Shown here: positions 1 through 5,953 of the stretch, one piece after another
Numbering within the stretch: position 1 is the first letter of the stretch
Layout of the letters: the number at the start of each line of letters is the position of its first letter
From: CAIQPO01 sp964648275
GTDB taxonomy: Bacteria > Patescibacteriota > Microgenomatia > UBA1400 > MFAQ01
Direction of reading: 5' to 3'
Assembly: GCA_964648275.1 (NCBI GenBank)
Contig: CAZYOB010000029.1
Coordinates: 1 to 5,999 of the forward strand
DNA length: 5,999 nucleotides
Position numbers and translations under genes: made by a program
The notes under the pieces: generated by a model
Seen by the model: only the letters and a program-made list of their open reading frames with translations
What the model was told of the DNA's origin: nothing
The model's database searches: none

Positions 1-152
1 TCCTCTTGATAATCCATGTATATCCACTATGTCAAAAATTCACCTAAACTTCAAGCTCGTTGACTTAGAAATGCTGGAAATTAGCCAAACTCATAACTTA
101 TAAGATTTGCTCAAACACGCTTTGTACGCTCACTCACAAATCAAGTTCCCTC

Positions 153-181
153 TTGACTTAACCCTATAACAGTGATATTCT
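153..181 (+). promoter_or_regulatory. Predicted sigma70-type promoter with extended -10 element
   Basis: A -35 box TTGACT (153-158, 5 of 6 to consensus) is followed by exactly 17 bases and then TATTCT (176-181, 4 of 6). A TG dinucleotide at 173-174 sits in the extended -10 position. Transcription would start about 6 to 8 bases after the -10 box, at about 187-189, which is the A of the first ATG at 189. If so, the operon mRNA has essentially no leader. An alternative -10 box, TATAAC at 165-170 (5 of 6), would give a leader of about 12 bases but has no good -35 box at the right distance. This is a motif reading only; no start site has been measured. Confidence 0.5.
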
Positions 182-188
182 TAGAGGC

Positions 189-1382
189 ATGAAAGATGTC
201 AACCCTCTCATGGATTACGTAAGAACAGATCTGCCCGGCATATTCAACGAAATCGATATCCTTAGGCGCCACAAAAAGCGTTTTCTCCATGCCCTGAACC
301 ATGACACGGTCCTTCCACCATATGAAATATTGATCCATCCATCCAGTAGCTGCAACCTAATGTGTCAATGGTGTATCGGCAGTCGGGTCCTTGACGAGCA
401 AGAAACCGAAAAAGATGCCGGTCGCTTGCCCAATAAGCTGGTCAAACCGGAGAACATGCGTAGGCTAATCCAGGGTATTATCGATTACGAAAAAGACGGG
501 TTTAGGGTCGAAAACATCTCCTTTTCAGGCATCACCGGAGAGCCAATGGCTTCAAAAAAATCCTTTATGGAAGCTATAGATATGCTTCATAAAGCTGGCA
601 GAAGACTAGGCATCTTCAGTAATGCTGTTCTAATCGATGACGATCTGATTCAGACCCTATTGAAAATGAACTACATAAACATCAGCTTTGATGCCGGAAC
701 AGCCAAAACCTACGCCGAATTGAAATACGCTGGCAAACTCGAGGGCGAAGCAGTCTTTGAACGTCTCCTTGATAACATCCGCAAGTTAGTGAAAGCCAGG
801 AACGAGTCTAAGGATAGTAAGCTCGAAATTAACTCCTCATTTATTTTGTATCCATCTAACTATAAGGAAATCTACCAAGCGGCCAAGCTGCTCAAAAGCC
901 TTGGTGTTGGCACCTTACGCATGAAACAAGACAATTCCGGCCGCATGCTCTTAAACGATGAGCAAATGCTCGAAGCCGAAGAACTATTCAAGAAAATCGA
1001 GGAGCTCTGTGACGACAAATTCAGATTCATCAAAATTCACAAACTAAACAACCCCTCTGAAATGCAGCGCTCTTTTGATAAATGTGTTATTGCCGATCTG
1101 ATCGGAGCGGTCGGTTCCGATGGAAATGTCTATCCATGTAACTATCACTGCACAGTCGGAGCTAAAATATTTGGCAATGCTTTTGAAAGGCCGTTTGGGG
1201 AAATTTGGGAAGGTGATGAGAGAATGAAGGTAAGACAAATGCTTCCCGCTATCTGCCCAAGTGTCTGCGACCCTTTCAAAAACCGCTCAAACAGGCTGTT
1301 TGGGGCCATCCGCAAAACTCAGGAAGAATTGGGACCCGAGAAAACCGAAGAATTTGTCCAAGAAATTATCAAAATGGTCTAA
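189..1382 (+). CDS. Radical SAM protein with SPASM/Twitch-like C-terminal cysteine cluster
   Basis: This is a 397-residue radical S-adenosylmethionine enzyme, expected to be cytosolic and oxygen-sensitive. The signature CxxxCxxC is Cys55, Cys59 and Cys62 (SCNLMCQWC), which binds the 4Fe-4S cluster that cleaves SAM. SGITGEP (113-119) fits the SAM-binding GGEP-like motif, and a GIFSNA strand lies at 141-146. The C-terminal part has GSDGNVYPC (309-317), a hallmark of SPASM/Twitch domains, with further cysteines at 299, 317, 321, 356 and 360 that could hold an auxiliary cluster. Such enzymes modify peptides (sactisynthase-like) or oxidise small molecules (BtrN-like); the substrate here is unknown. 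No precursor peptide lies beside it, which slightly favours a small molecule. ATG 189 was chosen because an in-frame TAA at 159 closes the frame upstream. AGAGG at 183-187 is too close to that ATG for normal initiation, consistent with a leaderless message. It is the first gene of the operon. Confidence 0.9.
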   Translation: MKDVNPLMDYVRTDLPGIFNEIDILRRHKKRFLHALNHDTVLPPYEILIHPSSSCNLMCQWCIGSRVLDEQETEKDAGRLPNKLVKPENMRRLIQGIIDYEKDGFRVENISFSGITGEPMASKKSFMEAIDMLHKAGRRLGIFSNAVLIDDDLIQTLLKMNYINISFDAGTAKTYAELKYAGKLEGEAVFERLLDNIRKLVKARNESKDSKLEINSSFILYPSNYKEIYQAAKLLKSLGVGTLRMKQDNSGRMLLNDEQMLEAEELFKKIEELCDDKFRFIKIHKLNNPSEMQRSFDKCVIADLIGAVGSDGNVYPCNYHCTVGAKIFGNAFERPFGEIWEGDERMKVRQMLPAICPSVCDPFKNRSNRLFGAIRKTQEELGPEKTEEFVQEIIKMV

Positions 1383-1387
1383 CAAAT

Positions 1388-1834
1388 ATGAGAGCGCCGT
1401 ACCAAATCTTAGTCTTTCCGTACATCAAGAAAGACGGTATTACCAAATATTGCCTCTTTAAACGCGAAGATCTAAAAGTGTGGCAAGGAATTGCCGGTGG
1501 GGGAGAAGAAGGTGAGCTTCCTATAGAAACGGCCAAGCGAGAGGCCCACGAAGAAGCCGGCATCCCTCTTGTAAATAAAATTTTTCAGCTATCTTCAACG
1601 GCCAGCATACCTGTGGTAGCGATTAGCGGTTTTATCTGGGGTCCGGAAACCATTGTCATTCCCGAATACTCGTTCGGACTGGCGATGACGGATGAGAAAA
1701 TAACCCTAAGCGATGAACACAAGAACTTCGAATGGCTCAATTTTGAAGACGCCTTGTCAAAGCTGAACTGGGATAGTAATCGAACTGCCCTTTGGGAGTT
1801 AAATCACAGACTTACTAACAAGCTGATTAAATAA
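1388..1834 (+). CDS. NUDIX hydrolase (pyrophosphohydrolase)
   Basis: This 148-residue single-domain protein hydrolyses a nucleoside diphosphate linked to another moiety, or a related pyrophosphate. A perfect NUDIX box, Gx5Ex7REUxEExGU, spans residues 37-59: Gly37, Glu43, Arg51-Glu52, Glu55-Glu56, Gly58-Ile59. The glutamates bind the catalytic divalent metals. The strand before the box (VWQGIAGG, 31-38) and the tail (EH at 110-111, FEWLNFEDAL at 114-123, WDSNRTALWELN at 128-139) resemble the NudB-like NUDIX pyrophosphatases, whose known members act on dihydroneopterin triphosphate or on nucleotides. The substrate cannot be read from sequence. Its place inside the operon suggests it acts on a pathway intermediate or cleans up a nucleotide by-product. 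Five bases separate it from the radical SAM gene and one base from the aminotransferase gene. No Shine-Dalgarno site is seen, so coupled translation is likely. Confidence 0.9.
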   Translation: MRAPYQILVFPYIKKDGITKYCLFKREDLKVWQGIAGGGEEGELPIETAKREAHEEAGIPLVNKIFQLSSTASIPVVAISGFIWGPETIVIPEYSFGLAMTDEKITLSDEHKNFEWLNFEDALSKLNWDSNRTALWELNHRLTNKLIK

Positions 1835-1835
1835 C

Positions 1836-3005
1836 ATGATTACACCTGAACAGAAGGCAGTAATGTTTCAGGGTGAACCTTCTCTGGGAAGCATCTATGG
1901 AGAAGAAGAAAGAGTTGCTGTAAACAAAACCCTTGAAGCTAGCATGGACCCATCTGTGGGGTTTTACGCTGCCAAGGAAACCCTCGAGTTAGAAAAAGAA
2001 TTTGCCAGAGTTTGCAATGCCGACCATGCTGTCGCTTTTAATGGCGCGGGTAGTGCACTTGACCTAATTTTCAAAGCTCTCCATTTAAAAGCCGGTGACG
2101 AGGTGATCTCTTGCTCACTTAACTTCCCCGGCACGCACCTATCTATCATTGGTGAGGGTGGCAGGCTCATTCTTTGTGAACCTGACCCCAAAACAATTAA
2201 CATTGACCCATTCGATGTGGCCAAGAAGCTGACTCCAAGAACAAGGGCAGTTTTGGTTACCCACATGAATGGTCTGGCTGCAGACGTCGACATGTTAAAA
2301 CAGGTGATCGACACATCTACTCTCTTTGGACCAGACAAGCCCAAAATTATCTGCGACGCCGCCAGATCGATTGGTACTACCTACAAAGGCCAACACCTGG
2401 GAAGTGAGGCCTGGGCGACCTTTTTCAGTTTACAGTCCAAAAAGGTCATCTCCACTCTTGGAGAGGGAGGCATAGTAACCACCAACGATACTCATCTTGC
2501 CGAAACTCTGAAAAATTACCGATCGTTCGGAAGGAGCTTTGAATGGGGAAGCAACTTCAAAATGACCAAGATCCAGACTGCAGTTGGACTGGTACAGTTG
2601 GAAAAACTCCCGCACCTCGTAAGCTTAAGGAGAAATCTGGCTGACCAAAGAAATCAGGAATTTTCAACGCTTGGAGAAATAAATATCCAAGAAGATACCC
2701 CATATAGTGAAAGTTCATACTACTTGTACACCTTAATTCTCCCTGAAAACGAAGGGGGGAAGAAGCGGGATCAGCTGATGGACATCCTTAAATTCAAATA
2801 CGGTATTGGAAGTGTGGTCGGCAATCCGCCCACCTACAAGCTAAATCAATTAATCAGATCTGAAACCGAAGGCCAATCTCTCCCAATCGCCGAAAATTTG
2901 GGAGAGCGGATTATCTGTCTCAGCCTTCACCCGTCGATGACTCAGGAAGTAAATCAATACATTATTGATTCATTTACCAATGCTTACAGAGACATATTTT
3001 CATGA
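1836..3005 (+). CDS. DegT/DnrJ/EryC1/StrS-family PLP aminotransferase
   Basis: This 389-residue protein has the normal length for the sugar/cyclitol aminotransferase family of fold type I PLP enzymes. Visible landmarks in order are the phosphate-binding NGAGSAL (69-75, family SGTxAL), GDEVIS (87-92), HMNGLAADVD (143-152, family HxxGxPxDMD), Asp174 in ICDAARSIG (pairs with the PLP ring nitrogen), Schiff-base Lys203 in FFSLQSKK, then GEGG (209-212), SNFKMTKIQTAVGLVQLEKL (239-258) and LSLHPSMT (362-369). Family members move an amino group from glutamate or glutamine to a keto-sugar or keto-cyclitol, often nucleotide-bound. All key residues are present, so it should be active. It is not the purely regulatory type that lacks the lysine. 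The ATG lies one base after the NUDIX stop codon, with no clear Shine-Dalgarno site, suggesting coupling. Its 3' end overlaps the next gene. The substrate is unknown; an amino-sugar or aminocyclitol is the natural guess. Confidence 0.92.
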   Translation: MITPEQKAVMFQGEPSLGSIYGEEERVAVNKTLEASMDPSVGFYAAKETLELEKEFARVCNADHAVAFNGAGSALDLIFKALHLKAGDEVISCSLNFPGTHLSIIGEGGRLILCEPDPKTINIDPFDVAKKLTPRTRAVLVTHMNGLAADVDMLKQVIDTSTLFGPDKPKIICDAARSIGTTYKGQHLGSEAWATFFSLQSKKVISTLGEGGIVTTNDTHLAETLKNYRSFGRSFEWGSNFKMTKIQTAVGLVQLEKLPHLVSLRRNLADQRNQEFSTLGEINIQEDTPYSESSYYLYTLILPENEGGKKRDQLMDILKFKYGIGSVVGNPPTYKLNQLIRSETEGQSLPIAENLGERIICLSLHPSMTQEVNQYIIDSFTNAYRDIFS

Positions 3006-3996
3006 CCACCATCAAGAATTTGATGCCTTCTTTGATCACATCGAGGGGTTTAATTTCCTGCGTCAAATAAAGGAGAATGTTTTTCTTATTGAGATAAACG
3101 GAGAAAAGTACGTGCTGAAAGTTTACGATGAAAAGTGTGACAGAAATAGGCTTACTTTTTTCGAAAATCTTCAAAACCATACCTCCGACGCTCTGTCTAT
3201 TAGCCCCAAAGTTGTTCCCACTTTATTTGGCAACCTAAATGTTCAGATTGGTCATGACATATGGGAACTGTGTGAATATGAGGAAGGACAGGACTTTAAT
3301 CCTGAAAAAAAGAGGCCCGAACAAGTTTTTTACGATACAGGACTTTTTTTAGGACAGGTCCATCGGGTATTTGAAAGTTACCATTCAGAAAATCTATCAA
3401 CACCCGACTCTATTCTTCTACATTTTCCAGATTCTCCTGCACACATTTTTGAATTACTGTCTGAATACTATCAGTCCCGAGTCGGACAAGAGTGGCAAAA
3501 AATTCTTGAGGAAAAAATTTCCATTGCTGAAAGCCTTAAGGAATATAATGATTTTTCCACCCTTCCGCAGCAAATTGTCCATGGTGATTTTTACCCCAGA
3601 AATCTCCTATACGACGAAGAAATGAATATCAAAGGCCTGATTGATTATGCCCAGGCCGGCATCTATTATCGCTGTTATGAAGTGATTAGAGCGGCAATTC
3701 AAACCAATAAATATCTGGGTTTCATCGAACTTAAACCAGAATATCTATCCCATTTTCTCGAAGGCTACTCAAAAAGCGTGGAACTTACGAAGGATGAAGC
3801 AGAGATGATGCTGTCTCTCTATATATTTATCCAGGCATCAGACATCTCATTTTTCAAAACAGATATCGTCCTTGGTGATAACTCTGCACTAAAAGATTAT
3901 GCAACTTATAGGCACAAAAGCTTAGTTTCATTAACTCAAAACTCGCTTGAGTTAAACAATATCATTCAGGGGCAAAAATGGAACAAGAGTATTTAA
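2980..3996 (+). CDS. APH/choline-kinase-fold phosphotransferase (small-molecule kinase)
   Basis: This 338-residue protein has the aminoglycoside-phosphotransferase/choline kinase/homoserine kinase II fold. Lys47 in YVLKVYD is the probable ATP-binding lysine. The hinge lies near ELCEYEEGQDF (96-106). The catalytic loop is HGDFYPRNLL (201-210), with catalytic Asp203 and metal ligand Asn208. The second metal ligand is Asp222 in GLIDYAQAG, followed by the helix YRCYEVIRAA (230-239). Such enzymes phosphorylate hydroxyl groups on antibiotics, amino acids, choline or sugars. Inside this operon it more likely phosphorylates a pathway intermediate or protects the host from the product; neither can be proven here. 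The start is uncertain. ATG 2980 was chosen, overlapping the aminotransferase gene by 26 bases. The frame also contains TTG at 2965, with a purine-rich AGGAAG about 15 bases before it, which would add five residues. The reading frame is intact. Confidence 0.87.
   Translation: MLTETYFHDHHQEFDAFFDHIEGFNFLRQIKENVFLIEINGEKYVLKVYDEKCDRNRLTFFENLQNHTSDALSISPKVVPTLFGNLNVQIGHDIWELCEYEEGQDFNPEKKRPEQVFYDTGLFLGQVHRVFESYHSENLSTPDSILLHFPDSPAHIFELLSEYYQSRVGQEWQKILEEKISIAESLKEYNDFSTLPQQIVHGDFYPRNLLYDEEMNIKGLIDYAQAGIYYRCYEVIRAAIQTNKYLGFIELKPEYLSHFLEGYSKSVELTKDEAEMMLSLYIFIQASDISFFKTDIVLGDNSALKDYATYRHKSLVSLTQNSLELNNIIQGQKWNKSI
3968..3972 (+). promoter_or_regulatory. Ribosome binding site of the HprK-like gene
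   Basis: AGGGG lies five bases (CAAAA) before ATG 3978 and inside the last codons of the kinase gene. It is the clearest Shine-Dalgarno-like site in the window and supports starting this gene at 3978 despite the 19-base overlap. The other genes show no comparable site. Confidence 0.6.
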
Positions 3997-4961
3997 TTGG
4001 TCGAATTTCGGAAGCCGCTGAACACGCACCTTCGGAAATTGCATTCTCATTCACTAACCTTGACCTGGTTTTACACACTCAAGATATACATACTGCAGAA
4101 TTTTGCCAAGATTACTTTGAGTCATATACCGAAACCGTCTCCGGTTCAGGAAATCAGGCTGAGGTGTGGCACATATTCGAAGTTCTTGGGAACGAAGAAG
4201 GATGGGTAGTTGATAAGGAAAGTAGGACCGTCCATGTCTTTTTAGAGCAACCTGATAAAAGGAAGGTCATGAGGATTATCCGCAGCCTGGTCATGCTTAA
4301 GGATCTTGAGAGTGGAATGACCATGTTTAAAGGCGCAGCGATAGAAAATCAAAATCATCACGGAATTGTCTTGATAGGAGAAAAGCGGGCAGGAAAAACT
4401 TCACTGGCTCTTAGTTTCATGCTTGAAAAAAAACCAGAAAATATGTTTATCACCAACTCGCAGGTGACCATCGGTTTCAAGGAAGGCAAACTTATCGCCA
4501 ATGGGTACCCCATGTCTATGGGAATTAGATTAAATGTTTTGGAGTCAATGAAAAAGAGGGGCAACCATAACGTAGTTGAAATAATCGAAGCGATCAAGTC
4601 TACCCTCCAGCCTGGTGACGAAAACCGCTATTATTTGGAGCCAAAAACTCTCAAGGCTTTATTCGACGAAAGAGTCAAGAACCATACCGAATTAAAGGCC
4701 ATTGTCATGCTTAAAAGCACTTCTGGCGAAAAAGGGATGAGTTTTGGTCAACTTGAGCCAAACGCTCTGTTGGATTATTTAAAAGATTATCACCGACGTT
4801 TCTATAATCACGACAGTAGCGGTTGGTACAAACTATTTGACATAGATGTCGAGAGAGAAATATCTAACATAGAAGCAATTATTCGAACATGCCCAGTGTA
4901 TGAACTTACATACAGTCTTGACCATCATCAAGAAGCTATCGAATTGATTAACAGCCTATGA
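3978..4961 (+). CDS. HprK/PEPCK-like P-loop protein (putative kinase, atypical)
   Basis: This 327-residue protein belongs to the loose group related to the C-terminal kinase domain of HPr kinase/phosphorylase. The strand HGIVLIGEKRAGKTSLAL (128-145) contains a clear Walker A motif, Gly134-EKRA-Gly139-Lys140-Thr141. It is preceded by FKGAAIE (117-123), which matches the usual HxxAV lead-in. The closing segment CPVYELTYSLD (305-315) also fits this group. At the position where HprK-like enzymes carry an Asp-Asp or Asn-Asp, the sequence reads ITNSQV (158-163), so the usual acidic residue is missing. Residues 1-110 form an unrecognised N-terminal region. Relatives phosphorylate protein serine (HPr), peptide C-termini or small molecules. 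The target here is unknown, and weak or altered catalysis is possible. The start is supported by AGGGG at 3968-3972. The gene overlaps the kinase gene before it by 19 bases and the PHP gene after it by 4 bases (ATGA). Confidence 0.75.
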   Translation: MEQEYLIGRISEAAEHAPSEIAFSFTNLDLVLHTQDIHTAEFCQDYFESYTETVSGSGNQAEVWHIFEVLGNEEGWVVDKESRTVHVFLEQPDKRKVMRIIRSLVMLKDLESGMTMFKGAAIENQNHHGIVLIGEKRAGKTSLALSFMLEKKPENMFITNSQVTIGFKEGKLIANGYPMSMGIRLNVLESMKKRGNHNVVEIIEAIKSTLQPGDENRYYLEPKTLKALFDERVKNHTELKAIVMLKSTSGEKGMSFGQLEPNALLDYLKDYHRRFYNHDSSGWYKLFDIDVEREISNIEAIIRTCPVYELTYSLDHHQEAIELINSL

Positions 4962-5935
4962 TAGAGACAAAAGAAATCATTAATTGGCTAGGTGGGCCTG
5001 TCTCCCACGTTCACCTCAGAAACGAAGACCAGCCCGCTGTCTTTGATATTGGAGAGAAACATCAATTTACAACTGAGGCGGCTGTATATTACCTGGAGAA
5101 TTTAACCAAAAATCCAGATACAAGGATAACCGATACTAATCATGCCCTGCTGGATTTTGATATTGAGAACATACCCAAACCAGAGGGCCTCACCGATGAG
5201 CAGTGGAAGAGCTTTACAATCGACCTTGCCTCCCAATCAGTTTCGGAAAAGCTAAAAGCGTTGCGTCAAAATCCCGAATCCTCCAGGATAATTGCGGGGA
5301 TCGAAGTGGATATCATCGGTGAAAACGGTGAGCTAAGCTTGGATGATGGCTGTCTCTCCGGACTTGATCTGGTAATCGCCTCCTTTCATAGCTTTGTACG
5401 AGAGTTTTTCACCGGTGAGAAATACTATACGAAACAGTACCTAATGAATGCGTACATGGGGGCTGTCCTAAATCCTCATGTTGATGCCCTTGGTCATCCC
5501 ACCAAGCTTTCATCGAGGGTAGCCGACACAATCTTCGTTGAAGATTACCTGCTACTTCTTGACCTAATGGCTCAGCGAAAAGTGGCCATGGAAATAAATC
5601 TGTTTGAAGATCTTGAAAGCCAAGAAAATTCCCTTACCTTGAACGTTGTAAGCGAAGCAGTCAGGCGAGGAGTCCCCTTAATACTCAGTAGTGACTTTCA
5701 CCATTTTGAGGAGTCTGATTTTGCTAAAGATACAAACGTCTACCCTGGAGTGGTCAACAAACACAACTTCGAGGAGGTATTTAGGAATAATCAAGACTTT
5801 CATTTCAGATTATTCAGAAGGCTTGCAAAAAACATAAATACCCTAAACAAGATTGGAGTTACACCGGAACTGATCGTAAATTCGAGCAATGAAAACTTCG
5901 ATCGCTGGCAGAATGAGAAGAGAGTCGTGGCCTAA
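4958..5935 (+). CDS. PHP-domain metal-dependent phosphoesterase
   Basis: This 325-residue protein has the polymerase-and-histidinol-phosphatase (PHP) fold, which binds up to three metals and hydrolyses phosphoesters. Likely ligands in order are His17 and His19 with Asp24 (HVHLRNED, spacing as in the family HxHxxxSD), His62 (ITDTNH, the TDH motif with two extra residues), Glu116 (AGIEVD), His144 (ASFHSF), His180 in VDALGHP, and Asp246 with His248 (SSDFHHF). The second half closely follows the PHP domains of DNA polymerase X and their stand-alone relatives, but no polymerase domain is present. At 325 residues it is longer than a minimal PHP domain of roughly 240-270, with extra sequence between His62 and Glu116 and a C-terminal tail after about 285. 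It probably removes phosphate from a pathway intermediate, as histidinol-phosphatase does. The start codon shares the ATGA overlap with the preceding stop. It is the last gene of the operon in this window. Confidence 0.83.
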   Translation: MIETKEIINWLGGPVSHVHLRNEDQPAVFDIGEKHQFTTEAAVYYLENLTKNPDTRITDTNHALLDFDIENIPKPEGLTDEQWKSFTIDLASQSVSEKLKALRQNPESSRIIAGIEVDIIGENGELSLDDGCLSGLDLVIASFHSFVREFFTGEKYYTKQYLMNAYMGAVLNPHVDALGHPTKLSSRVADTIFVEDYLLLLDLMAQRKVAMEINLFEDLESQENSLTLNVVSEAVRRGVPLILSSDFHHFEESDFAKDTNVYPGVVNKHNFEEVFRNNQDFHFRLFRRLAKNINTLNKIGVTPELIVNSSNENFDRWQNEKRVVA

Positions 5936-5953
5936 GCGAGTTTAGTCGCTCGC
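5936..5953 (+). terminator. Small hairpin after the operon, possible weak terminator
   Basis: GCGAG (5936-5940) and CTCGC (5949-5953) can pair around an 8-base loop directly after the TAA of the PHP gene. A shorter alternative pairs GCGA (5936-5939) with TCGC (5946-5949). No run of T follows, so it is not a classical intrinsic terminator. It could act with Rho, protect the 3' end, or be chance. The rest of the tail (5954-5999) shows no recognisable gene. Confidence 0.3.

Noticed and set aside
60..88. TTGACT at 60-65 as a second promoter.
   Set aside because: No -10-like hexamer lies 16 to 18 bases downstream (TAGCCA, AGCCAA or GCCAAA), so only the repeated element is noted.
2..103. Plus-strand open frame from the left edge ending in TAA at 101-103, about 33 codons (...VDLEMLEISQTHNL).
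   Set aside because: It could be the 3' end of an upstream gene, but it is short, matches no family I recognise, and its length is compatible with chance.
121..140. TTTGT...ACAAA inverted repeat before the operon, as terminator or operator.
   Set aside because: Only a five-pair, AT-rich stem with a 10-base loop and no T-tract; too weak to call.
1964..2344. 126-codon minus-strand open frame inside the aminotransferase gene, and similar shorter antisense frames elsewhere.
   Set aside because: They lie opposite genes with clear family motifs and show no recognisable domains; treated as shadows.
2980..3996. Calling the APH-like gene an aminoglycoside resistance gene.
   Set aside because: Only fold-level kinase motifs are visible; the family includes many metabolic kinases, and the operon context favours a pathway role.
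3978..4961. Calling the P-loop protein a true HPr kinase/phosphorylase (hprK).
   Set aside because: The N-terminal half is not recognisable as the HprK N-domain, the acidic pair after Walker A is missing, and no HPr or PTS gene is nearby.
189..5935. A RiPP cluster, suggested by the SPASM-like radical SAM enzyme and the HprK-like kinase.
   Set aside because: No small precursor-like gene, RRE/PqqD protein, peptidase or exporter is visible, and there is no intergenic room for a precursor. It could still lie outside the window.
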